DNA of 10,000 nucleotides from Baffinella frigidus. Taxonomy: Eukaryota; Cryptophyceae; Cryptomonadales; Baffinellaceae. Below the pieces are notes generated by a model that had not been told where the DNA came from, ran no database searches, and worked only from the letters and a program-made list of their open reading frames with translations. This document shows, piece by piece, positions 8,926 through 10,000 of this stretch. The translations under genes and the position numbers were made by a program. The DNA lies in assembly GCA_026770585.1 (NCBI GenBank), contig MU646327.1, positions 55,316 through 65,315 of the forward strand, read 5' to 3'. Every line of letters begins with the position of its first letter. Position 1 is the stretch's first letter.

Positions 8926-10000
8926 ACACCTGCCGCATAACGCACACCCCCATAGTTGTCAGCGAATAGCGTCCATCGCCAAAAACACGGAATCACGCAG
9001 GTTCATGGTCGTTAGCAGACAGGTTATACCGTCATAAGTTAACAGAAACAATCCGTTCACTTTCAGCGTGAAAGTGGCGAGTCAACCACGGACTGATTCG
9101 GAGCAGGAACACCCACACGAGAACGCTAGAGGGGCCTATTTAAAACCGACGTGCTTCTAAAAGTGGGCATTTGTGTAGTAACTTTCGCTGATTGGTCACG
9201 TAACTTTGCATGTATTGCACAGTCACGAAGTTGGAACACCCTATCCTGGTACAAACATTTACAACCCCACATGTAAATAGGACCCTCCAGCATTATCAAG
9301 TGGACGGGCGGGGATTCAACCCGAGGAACTCAGTGGCGCGGGCTGGGAAGCCGTTCGTGACAGCCTGCTGCGCCGCCTTCTCCGAGAAGACGATGTTGGC
9401 AATCGCTACCTGCGTGCCACGCCAGGTCACGAGTGAGAATTTCAAACGCACCGTTTCGCGCTACACGTGTTAACGTGCGTTATCCTGGTACAGATTCTTA
9501 CGATTCTGGCGGAACAGGGCCCCAATTTCCAACACTGAACAATGCTGCGCAGCCTTGTCCGTGTAGGGACGATGTCGGCAACGCAGCTGGAGTCCAGCTC
9601 TGCTTCAGCCGGGTTGACCGACTATTCTCAAGTCGGACATGTTAGGTCCCCGGTACACAGCCCTCAACTTTTGAGCGAAAACGAGCCCGGGCAACCCAAT
9701 TTTTGAGCCGAAATAGACTGAGACAGAGATAGGCAGTGGGCAAGACCGTATCATTGATGGGTTTCGGGTTTCGGGTTTCGGTTTATGGTTTATGGTTTGT
9801 TGTTGATGGTTTGTGGTTTGTGGTGTGTGGTTTAGGATTTAGGTTTTAGGGCTGTGGGCGAGACCGTAGCTTCAAGACGGCAGTCGGCAACAAAAGGTCG
9901 TCTATGGTTCAGGGTTCAGGGTTCAGGGTTCAGGGTTCAGGGTTCAGGGTTCAGGGTTTATACCGTAGCGTTGATGCGGCAGTCGGCAGCAAAGACGCGC
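91..10000 (-). CDS. Intron-rich gene for an armadillo (ARM)-repeat protein, 14 exons visible, 5' end outside window
   Basis: Fourteen short minus-strand blocks join into one open frame of about 395 codons: 9964-10000, 9321-9409, 8760-8850, 8020-8130, 7243-7339, 6323-6369, 6128-6199, 5328-5474, 4045-4087, 2716-2798, 2286-2363, 1769-1861, 851-955, 91-186. All 13 introns (123 to 1246 bp) begin GT and end CAG, and the phases agree at every junction. The product is helix-rich with ARM-type signatures such as EVQEHLGAVLCNIS, GCRSIIHLLKHG, GLANMLDLLGSG and SAQIQACKALLFFS, then a charged tail (residues ~315-364). ARM solenoids are protein-binding scaffolds; I see no catalytic domain, signal peptide or membrane segment, so a cytoplasmic or nuclear binding role is inferred. 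The exact function and the ends are unknown. A decayed gene is possible, but there is no internal stop in the chain. Confidence 0.75.
208..489. repeat. Short degenerate repeats (TTTAGGTCC, GAAACAC and GCATTMAGTAA types)
   Basis: Three units of a TTTAGGTCC repeat (about 211-238), then GAAACAC units (303-343), which are TTTCGTG heptamers in reverse orientation. A loose array of GCATTAAGTAA / GCATTCAGTAACG units follows at about 395-489. No coding signal is seen. Confidence 0.6.
530..595 (-). pseudogene. Partial copy of exon E13, interrupted by a hairpin element
   Basis: Reads NSRLERKRKAGKLAAVLESP then RE, with a GTACTG donor at the same place as E13's GTACAA. Its 5' part is separated from it by the 140-bp element at 596-735. 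The frame is open as far as it can be followed. Confidence 0.5.
596..735. mobile_element. 140-bp MITE-like hairpin element
   Basis: Near-perfect terminal inverted repeats start TTATCCGGGGAAACCTATTT; each arm is about 50 bp around an A/T-rich centre. AGTT flanks both ends (592-595, 736-739), as expected for a 4-bp target duplication. E13 at 907-925 resembles the site without the insertion. It has no coding capacity, so it would be non-autonomous. Confidence 0.75.
851..955 (-). CDS. Exon E13 of the ARM-repeat gene (charged tail)
   Basis: The acceptor is CCCCGAAACCAG and the donor GTACAA (845-850). The 35 codons are in phase 0 at both ends (residues 330-364): VSKAKQARREESQHNSQLEG then ERRASKLALLGSPCE. 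Rich in K, R, E and Q, it is probably a helical or coiled tail following the solenoid. A second frame is also open here, so the reading rests on phase agreement with E12 and on the partial copy at 530-595. Confidence 0.65.
1072..1107 (-). pseudogene. Short decayed copy of exon E12
   Basis: Reads LETRLAA-stop-LVEK in the E12 frame, followed by GTCCTA. The TGA and the loss of two thirds of the exon make it non-functional. It is also preceded by the dispersed repeat (1116-1219). Confidence 0.55.
1116..1219 (-). repeat. Dispersed ~100-bp repeat, copy 1
   Basis: The plus strand starts CTATTCTCAAGTTAACAAGC and passes through GGTACAAACCCGTCA to TAGACCGCTACCG. On the sense strand its end, GAGAATAG, abuts a truncated E12 copy. 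Confidence 0.8.
1415..1476 (-). pseudogene. 5'-truncated copy of exon E12
   Basis: Encodes EDGGQGLSMLGKRLAARLVE in frame, then GTCACT at the donor position. The first ~12 codons of E12 are missing; the dispersed repeat (1490-1593) lies directly upstream on the sense strand. The remaining frame is open. Confidence 0.6.
1490..1593 (-). repeat. Dispersed ~100-bp repeat, copy 2
   Basis: CTATTCTCAAGTTGACAAGC ... TACAAACCCGT ... ATAGGCTGCGACCG. It contains a GTAATTTT/AAAAATTAC stem at 1530-1553. It precedes the E12 copy at 1415-1476 on the sense strand. Confidence 0.8.
1769..1861 (-). CDS. Exon E12 of the ARM-repeat gene
   Basis: The acceptor is excellent (CCCTACCCCCCACAG) and the donor is GTCCTG (1763-1768). 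The 31 codons are in phase 0 at both ends (residues 299-329): ELVSLFIKTGKDGGQGLSML then EKRLAARLVEE. This is the last ARM-like helix pair before the charged tail. Truncated copies at 1415-1476 and 1072-1107 keep the 3' edge ...GAG(G/A)AG|GTC. Confidence 0.8.
1866..2279 (+). repeat. Telomere-like heptamer array in the E11-E12 intron
   Basis: Homogeneous sub-blocks follow one another: TTCAGGG (1917-1975), TTGAGGG (about 2005-2062), TTTAGGG (2084-2150), TTTAGTG (2150-2185), then mixed TTTAGGG. Each block has its own variant, so local amplification happened after the variants arose. The sense strand of the gene carries the C-rich complement. Confidence 0.85.
2286..2363 (-). CDS. Exon E11 of the ARM-repeat gene
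   Basis: The acceptor is AAATCAACCAG, in an A/T-rich stretch, and the donor is GTCCTG (2280-2285). The 26 codons are in phase 0 at both ends (residues 273-298): VSVGAISVVQRVMNIARAGA then LFDYGA. It continues E10 as YISLLVSVGAISVV. The donor is weak by consensus but identical to that of E12. Confidence 0.75.
2364..2712 (+). repeat. T-rich and TTTGGTG/TTTGTGG heptamer tracts in the E10-E11 intron
   Basis: A T/G-rich stretch (2364-2450) leads into TTTGGTG heptamers (2513-2570) and TTTGTGG heptamers (2575-2695), with occasional TTCATGG and TTCAGGG variants. The long open frames here come only from the heptamer periodicity. Confidence 0.8.
2716..2798 (-). CDS. Exon E10 of the ARM-repeat gene, copy a
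   Basis: The acceptor is strong (ATCCTCCCCTGCAG) and the donor is GTAACC (2710-2715). The 83 nt give two completing bases plus 27 codons (residues 245-272): SGCVSAQIQACKALLFFSEK then EEYISLL. SAQIQACKALLFFS is a canonical ARM third helix. It ends in phase 0. Four related blocks lie upstream on the sense strand between 2948 and 3475. Confidence 0.85.
2948..3024 (-). CDS. Exon E10 copy b (open, candidate alternative exon)
   Basis: 77 nt between CCCTGCAG| and |GTCATT, with the same entry and exit phases as copy a. It encodes SGCVSAQIQACKAL, then QSVKHALQDSL in place of LFFSEKEEYISLL, so the second half differs and is two residues shorter. It could replace copy a without breaking the frame. The donor is non-consensus after GT, and use of this exon is inferred only from openness and phase. 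Confidence 0.6.
3094..3170 (-). pseudogene. Exon E10 copy c with in-frame stop
   Basis: 77 nt, nearly identical to copy b and with the same acceptor, but the CAA codon has become TAA (plus-strand 3103-3105). The change creates GTAAGA, a good donor hexamer, but using it would leave the wrong phase for E11. Confidence 0.7.
3233..3309 (-). pseudogene. Exon E10 copy d with stop and damaged acceptor
   Basis: 77 nt, similar to copies b and c. The acceptor has drifted from GCAG to GCAA and the same TAA is present (3242-3244). Confidence 0.65.
3385..3475 (-). pseudogene. Diverged exon E10 copy e
   Basis: The minus strand reads YKTLLFFSACR, recalling CKALLFFSEKE of copy a rather than the QSVKHAL of copies b to d. 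Edges are not clear. It suggests an older duplicate of the copy-a type at the far end of the array. Confidence 0.4.
3542..3584 (-). pseudogene. Exon E9 copy d with in-frame stop
   Basis: A 43-nt block bounded by CCAG| and |GTACTT. The core has drifted to GLSNMRKFL and codon 2 is TGA. It is the most diverged and most distal of the four copies. Confidence 0.65.
3586..3780 (-). repeat. C-rich degenerate heptamer tracts between E9 copies
   Basis: ACCCTG, GACCCCT, CCACCCT and AACCCTGA units lie at 3586-3642 and 3704-3775. Here the C-rich strand is the plus strand, opposite to most tracts in the window, so on the sense strand of the gene this part is G-rich. Confidence 0.65.
3658..3700 (-). pseudogene. 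Exon E9 copy c with in-frame stop
   Basis: A 43-nt block bounded by TTCAG| and |GTACCT that keeps GLANMLDLL. Its second codon is TGA, so it would terminate the protein if included. Confidence 0.7.
3791..3833 (-). CDS. Exon E9 copy b (open, candidate alternative exon)
   Basis: Exactly 43 nt between GTTGCAG| and |GTACCT. It encodes GRLPPGLANMLDLL plus one base, with the same phases as copy a. Only the first five residues differ from copy a (GRLPP against IVAAH). Because 43 is not a multiple of three, using both copies would shift the frame, so they could only be alternatives. Confidence 0.7.
3877..4014. mobile_element. 138-bp hairpin element between E9 copies a and b
   Basis: Terminal inverted repeats of ~27 bp start CCACACGGTGGGCT. 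ACTCTCAACCCT occurs on both sides (3863-3874 and 4015-4026), a 12-bp direct flank repeat extending to 13 of 14. No coding capacity. The CCAC...GTGG ends resemble the elements at 5658, 6748 and 9113. Confidence 0.7.
4045..4087 (-). CDS. Exon E9 of the ARM-repeat gene, copy a
   Basis: The acceptor is GGGGTGCAG, with GTGCTAAT upstream as a candidate branch site. The donor is GTACCT. The 43 nt encode IVAAHGLANMLDLL plus one base (residues 231-244). Joined to E10 it gives AHGLANMLDLLGSGCVSAQI, a textbook ARM helix 2 to helix 3 transition. It is the first of four 43-nt copies in the sense direction. Confidence 0.82.
4088..4440 (-). repeat. Tandem repeats of the intron end preceding exon E9
   Basis: Four to five units (spacing about 83 to 104 bp) of GTGCTAACGTCGGGTGGTGC then CCCNGGGNTGCAG on the sense strand. 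Each has a CTAAY branch-like motif about 24 nt before a CAG (4088, 4170, 4275; degraded to CGG near 4378). Only the leftmost leads into an intact E9. The intervening plus sequence GAAGCCACGCGAAGAAGGAA makes both strands open by chance. Confidence 0.75.
4441..4664. other. Intron sequence without recognised content
   Basis: Moderate composition, with a GATTCGGT direct pair at 4521 and 4539. A CCACACAGTGGGCTTCTTCG motif at about 4645 resembles the end of the element at 3877. Both strands have open frames, but neither reads as a family I recognise. Confidence 0.4.
4665..4882. mobile_element. 218-bp foldback element
   Basis: Two ~100-bp arms, almost identical in reverse complement, start GATAGAGCGTTTGCGGTAAT and meet at a short loop near 4772-4783. 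The left arm has one extra CCGGTTTT-like 8 to 9 bp. Such a long, well-matched hairpin fits a young foldback transposon or a source of double-stranded RNA. I see no clear target duplication. Confidence 0.75.
4883..4991. other. Unassigned stretch beside the foldback element
   Basis: The plus strand is open and reads somewhat like protein (for example NNMSLCREILNQFQENQW), but it has no start or splice context of its own and continues out of the hairpin arm. It could be a captured gene fragment or chance. Confidence 0.2.
4998..5080 (-). pseudogene. Decayed copy of exon E8
   Basis: Shares ISGGIAEVAA and DNA up to the exon end, followed by a consensus-like GTGAGC donor (4992-4997). The codon equal to E8's CAG is TAG, and the 5' half is not recognisable. 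It is therefore a non-functional duplicate, about 330 bp from the intact exon. Confidence 0.65.
5101..5327. repeat. Cluster of hairpins and direct repeats in the E8-E9 intron
   Basis: CCTACGGTA/TACCGTAGG hairpin (5101-5123); CACTAACGGG direct pair (5139, 5170); CTTCGTAGTC/GACTACGAAG inverted pair (5193-5202, 5267-5276); a C-run/G-run palindrome centred at 5301 with arms of ~19 bp; and CGTGTACCCGGATAGC at 5225 and again at 5321. The segment 5240-5267 is repeated exactly at 6851-6878. Confidence 0.75.
5328..5474 (-). CDS. Exon E8 of the ARM-repeat gene
   Basis: The acceptor is CCCTAACCCCAAACCAG, made of telomere-like sequence and containing CTAAC. The donor is GTACAC (5322-5327). The 49 codons are in phase 0 at both ends (residues 182-230), with EPLVSAGLFGALAHALKEG and then GIAEVAACATVRFAASNPDY. 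This is a complete ARM repeat and the longest exon seen. A decayed copy lies at 4998-5074, and the last bases plus donor are repeated at 5225-5240. Confidence 0.85.
5477..5615 (+). repeat. Telomere-like tract at the E8 acceptor
   Basis: TTTAGGG, TTGAGGG and TTTGGGG units are broken three times by GGCACACG. The complement forms the acceptor region of E8, with CCCTAACCCC just before its CAG. Confidence 0.8.
5658..5848 (-). mobile_element. 191-bp MITE-like element, copy 1
   Basis: The reverse complement matches 9113-9303 along its whole length, and both copies are 191 bp. Terminal inverted repeats begin CCAC and contain GAGAATGCTRGAGG. Internal shared motifs include GTTGGAACACCCTATCCTGG and AAAAGTGGGYATTTGTGTAG. 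No coding capacity and no convincing target duplication. Confidence 0.85.
5906..6025. repeat. Foldback segment with three nested hairpins
   Basis: The outer arms CAGAAGAGAACCAAATCG (5906-5923) and its complement (6008-6025) match 17 of 18. Inside are the perfect palindrome CCAAATCGCGATTTGG (5916-5931), a 9-bp stem with GATT loop (5935-5956) and a 9-bp stem (5957-5977). This could be a structured element or RNA. Confidence 0.7.
6128..6199 (-). CDS. Exon E7 of the ARM-repeat gene (probable)
   Basis: The acceptor is CCCTCATCTCAG and the donor GTTATG (6122-6127). It has 24 codons, phase 0 at both ends (residues 158-181): HPLISESVKEDSPFCETLGS then MRQQ. It joins E6 and E8 to give SMRQQ-LCEPLVSAG. 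ARM similarity here is weaker than for the neighbours and there is no second copy to confirm the edges. Skipping it would also keep the frame. Confidence 0.58.
6257..6316 (+). repeat. Short telomere-like tract in the E6-E7 intron
   Basis: TTTCGGG, TTGAGGG and TTTAGGG-type units fill half of this 123-bp intron, the shortest in the chain. Confidence 0.7.
6323..6369 (-). CDS. Exon E6 of the ARM-repeat gene
   Basis: The acceptor is strong (CCCTCCCTTTTGGCAG) and the donor is GTACAA (6317-6322). The 47 nt give two completing bases plus TIVKNAGRMAAAAPE (residues 142-157). It enters in phase 1 and leaves in phase 0, matching both neighbours. An exact 43-bp duplicate of its start and acceptor lies at 6473-6515. 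Confidence 0.7.
6344..6515. repeat. 43-bp exact direct duplication (E6 start with its acceptor)
   Basis: Bases 6344-6386 and 6473-6515 are identical over 43 bp, covering the acceptor tract and the first ~26 nt of E6. A looser match continues (AGTTGCCAACAY...TTCT at 6433 and 6519). The second copy lacks the rest of the exon and its donor, so it is a partial, recent duplication. Confidence 0.85.
6549..6661. mobile_element. Hairpin element inside a copy of exon E5
   Basis: Inner arms 6561-6589 and 6613-6641 match 27 of 29 (AGAAACACTCCACCC core). Outer TTTTCGCT/AGCGAAAA pairs lie at the edges. It replaces the 3' part of the E5 copy at 6662-6715. Confidence 0.65.
6662..6715 (-). pseudogene. Frameshifted, element-interrupted copy of exon E5
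   Basis: Keeps GGTGCCGCTCGATCGT and AAACACGGCCAC from E5 but has lost bases between them, which breaks the frame. Its 3' part is replaced by the hairpin element at about 6549-6661. Confidence 0.55.
6723..6965 (-). repeat. Dispersed ~100-bp repeat, copy 3, split by a hairpin element
   Basis: The CTATTCTTAACTTGCCAAGC part is at 6723-6747 and the CCGTCAACTTTCGATCAG part at 6922-6965; the 174-bp element lies between. A truncated E5 copy abuts it at 6662-6715. Confidence 0.7.
6748..6921. mobile_element. 174-bp hairpin element inserted in the dispersed repeat
   Basis: Terminal inverted repeats of about 34 bp start ATCCACACGAGGCTACCC, and an inner hairpin is GACCGCTCAGCGGTC. It splits the repeat copy starting at 6723: CAAGCTGG lies left and TACAAATCCGTCAACTTTCG right, which are contiguous in the copies at 1490 and 7033. 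A 28-bp internal stretch equals 5240-5267. Confidence 0.8.
6970..7032 (-). pseudogene. 5'-truncated copy of exon E5
   Basis: Encodes CRSIVHLIKHGHTARRRRYA in the E5 frame and ends at a GTCCGC site in the same place as E5's GTCTGC. The first 12 codons are missing and replaced by the GAATA(A)G end of the dispersed repeat at 7033-7125. Confidence 0.6.
7033..7125 (-). repeat. Dispersed ~100-bp repeat, copy 4
   Basis: TTATTCTTAGGTTGTCATGC ... GCGGTACACACCTGTCAACT ... CGGGCCTGG. It abuts the E5 copy at 6970-7032. Confidence 0.7.
7243..7339 (-). CDS. Exon E5 of the ARM-repeat gene
   Basis: The acceptor is TTCGACGGCAG and the donor GTCTGC (7237-7242, non-consensus after GT). The 97 nt encode residues 110-141 plus one base: VDHVGALLDGRGCRSIIHLL then KHGHTAQIRLYA. 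GCRSIIHLLKHGHTAQIRLYA is an ARM helix 2/helix 3 pattern. The phase-1 end is completed by the first two bases of E6, giving RLYAATIVKNAG, which supports the unusual donor. Confidence 0.8.
7343..7610. other. Intron sequence, mostly unique
   Basis: Only a perfect TGAGAGCC-TGC-GGCTCTCA hairpin (7472-7490) and a CCCC/GGGG pair just before it stand out. No exon-like block with matching phase was found. Confidence 0.4.
7615..7660 (-). pseudogene. Second 5'-truncated copy of exon E4
   Basis: Encodes SEVQEHLGAVLCNIS in frame, with a GTATGG donor directly after ATCTCG. Upstream sequence is unrelated to E4 and no clear acceptor is visible. Probably a decayed duplicate. Confidence 0.55.
7831..7883 (-). 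pseudogene. 5'-truncated copy of exon E4
   Basis: Matches the last ~54 nt of E4 (DEREVQEYLGAVLCNIS) and keeps a GTGTGT donor, but lacks the first half and its acceptor. In its place is a 36-bp tandem duplication of CGTCCGTCTTGCACCC plus a GAGCTATCTTAC segment (7877-7948). Confidence 0.6.
7877..7948. repeat. 36-bp direct tandem duplication
   Basis: Two near-identical units start at 7877 and 7913 (TCGTCCGTCTTGCACCCAT... then GAGCTATCTTAC). The first unit overlaps the start of the E4 copy at 7831-7883. Confidence 0.8.
7949..8013. other. Unique A/T-rich intron sequence
   Basis: Nothing recognisable beyond the donor side of E4. Confidence 0.3.
8020..8130 (-). CDS. Exon E4 of the ARM-repeat gene
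   Basis: The acceptor is CCCCATACAG and the donor GTACAT (8014-8019). It has 37 codons in phase 0 at both ends (residues 73-109). It encodes a near-complete ARM repeat with SGLLERVVKGCKTDEREVQE followed by HLGAVLCNIS. Two 5'-truncated copies sit downstream at 7831-7883 and 7615-7660. All three copies share sequence up to ...ATCTCG and diverge at the GT, which confirms the exon edge. Confidence 0.85.
8131..8759 (+). repeat. Heptamer tracts and a duplicated module in the E3-E4 intron
   Basis: TTTCGTG/TTTCGGG units lie at 8284-8392, TTTGGTG at 8567-8625 and TTTCGTG at 8636-8735. AATCCTGCAGGGGCCGAG.TCAGTGCAG occurs at 8207 and 8393, and GATGTCTGGTTGGTTTGTT at 8261 and 8519, so the intron contains a partial tandem duplication of about 190 to 260 bp. 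Confidence 0.8.
8760..8850 (-). CDS. Exon E3 of the ARM-repeat gene
   Basis: The acceptor is strong: CTAAC, then CCCCTGCCCACACAG, which looks like a branch point and pyrimidine tract. The donor is GTGAGG (8754-8759). The 91 nt give one completing base plus 30 codons (residues 43-72), containing LRLAAAKAVHNLSAFDAGVS, a clear ARM helix pair (AAAKAVHNLS). It ends in phase 0. The block is GC-rich compared with the flanking repeats, as are the other exons. Confidence 0.8.
8871..8926 (+). repeat. (CT)n microsatellite
   Basis: About 27 CT units with one interruption. On the sense strand it is (GA)n just upstream of the CTAAC and pyrimidine tract of the E3 acceptor. Confidence 0.95.
9113..9303 (+). 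mobile_element. 191-bp MITE-like element, copy 2
   Basis: Same family as 5658-5848 but in opposite orientation. The terminal inverted repeats are CCACACGAGAACGCTAGAGG and CCACTTGATAATGCTGGAGG (about 32 bp in all). AC flanks both ends; no longer target duplication is evident. Confidence 0.85.
9321..9409 (-). CDS. Exon E2 of the ARM-repeat gene
   Basis: The acceptor is GGCACGCAG and the donor GTTGAA (9315-9320, weak). The 89 nt encode VAIANIVFSEKAAQQAVTNG and then FPARATEFL plus two bases of the next codon (residues 13-42). The pattern AIANIVFSEKAAQQAV is typical of an ARM third helix followed by the next first helix. It ends in phase 2, which E3 completes exactly with its first base. Confidence 0.75.
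9540..9586 (-). pseudogene. Broken copy of exon E2
   Basis: About 47 nt resemble the start of E2 (GTTGCC, ACATCGTC, GGCTGCGCAGCA are kept), but a one-base length change shifts the frame, so it cannot encode the ARM helix. On the sense side it is preceded by the dispersed GAATAG-ended repeat at 9622-9722. Confidence 0.55.
9622..9722 (-). repeat. Dispersed ~100-bp repeat, copy 5
   Basis: CTATTCTCAAGTCGGACATG ... CGGTACACAGCCCTCAACTT ... GAGCCCGGGCAACCCAATTT. It lies just upstream, on the sense strand, of the broken E2 copy. Confidence 0.7.
9757..9960 (+). repeat. Heptamer tracts near exon E1 copies
   Basis: TTTCGGG, TTTATGG and TTTGTGG units lie at 9760-9845. Eight TTCAGGG units at 9907-9958 run right up to the E1 donor. 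Confidence 0.85.
9865..9901 (-). pseudogene. Tandem copy of exon E1
   Basis: A 37-nt block open in the same frame (RPFVADCRLEAT) shares ADCR and the terminal AT with E1. It is bounded by a TAG acceptor and a GTCTCG donor. A third fragment ends at 9747 with the same ...ACG|GTCT junction. The copy could be an alternative exon or a decayed duplicate; the sequence does not decide. Confidence 0.5.
9964..10000 (-). CDS. Exon E1 (partial) of the ARM-repeat gene
   Basis: Encodes RVFAADCRINAT (visible residues 1-12) and ends in phase 0 at a GTATAA donor (9958-9963). It runs off the right edge, so its start is unseen. Joined to E2 it gives INAT-VAIANIVFSEK, a natural ARM helix. The donor adjoins a run of TTCAGGG units on the plus strand. 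Two weaker copies lie at 9865-9901 and 9747-9760. Confidence 0.6.

Noticed and set aside
1-10000. tRNA, rRNA or snRNA genes
   Set aside because: No cloverleaf with A/B boxes or recognisable rRNA/snRNA core was seen among the many hairpins.

Overview
This is a nuclear window from a eukaryote. It holds no bacterial-type genes. Instead there are short open blocks bounded by CAG| and |GT splice signals, many hairpin transposons (MITE-like), and long tracts of degenerate telomere-type heptamers, mostly variants of TTTAGGG. That heptamer class, moderate GC and an intron-rich layout suggest a microbial eukaryote such as an alga or other protist. I cannot name the species. The heptamer tracts are interstitial and scattered, so this is not a chromosome end.

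The main content is one minus-strand gene that ordinary ORF calling hides, because its exons are only 43 to 147 bases long. Reading right to left, I can chain fourteen blocks (E1 9964-10000 and off the right edge, E2 9321-9409, E3 8760-8850, E4 8020-8130, E5 7243-7339, E6 6323-6369, E7 6128-6199, E8 5328-5474, E9 4045-4087, E10 2716-2798, E11 2286-2363, E12 1769-1861, E13 851-955, E14 91-186). Every intron in the chain is GT...CAG. The reading frame stays open across all junctions, including three that split a codon (E2/E3, E5/E6, E9/E10). The product, about 395 visible residues, reads as a continuous armadillo (ARM)-type helical solenoid with a charged C-terminal tail. The 5' end lies outside the window. 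The 3' end is uncertain: E14 ends in TGA, but a second copy of its start runs off the left edge.

Most exons also have extra tandem copies in the adjoining intron. E9 (43 nt) has four copies and E10 five, with splice boundaries preserved. Two E9 copies and two E10 copies are open, and the others carry stops. Because these exon lengths are not multiples of three, the open copies could only be used one at a time, as in mutually exclusive splicing. Other copies (of E1, E2, E4, E5, E6, E8, E12, E13, E14) are truncated or decayed. Several 5'-truncated copies are joined to a dispersed repeat of about 100 bp whose sense-strand end reads GAATAG.

Layout by region: 1-960, terminal exons with a 140-bp hairpin element and an inverted duplication; 960-2800, E12, E11 and E10 embedded in telomere-like tracts; 2800-3480, spare E10 copies; 3540-4090, the E9 array with a hairpin element; 4090-4440, tandem copies of the intron end preceding E9; 4440-5330, a 218-bp hairpin and a broken E8 copy; 5330-6370, E8, E7 and E6 with two more structured elements; 6340-7340, E5 and truncated copies with hairpin insertions; 7340-8850, E4 (with copies) and E3; 8870-10000, a dinucleotide tract, a 191-bp element, E2 and E1. 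No tRNA, rRNA, CRISPR array or other protein-coding gene could be supported.
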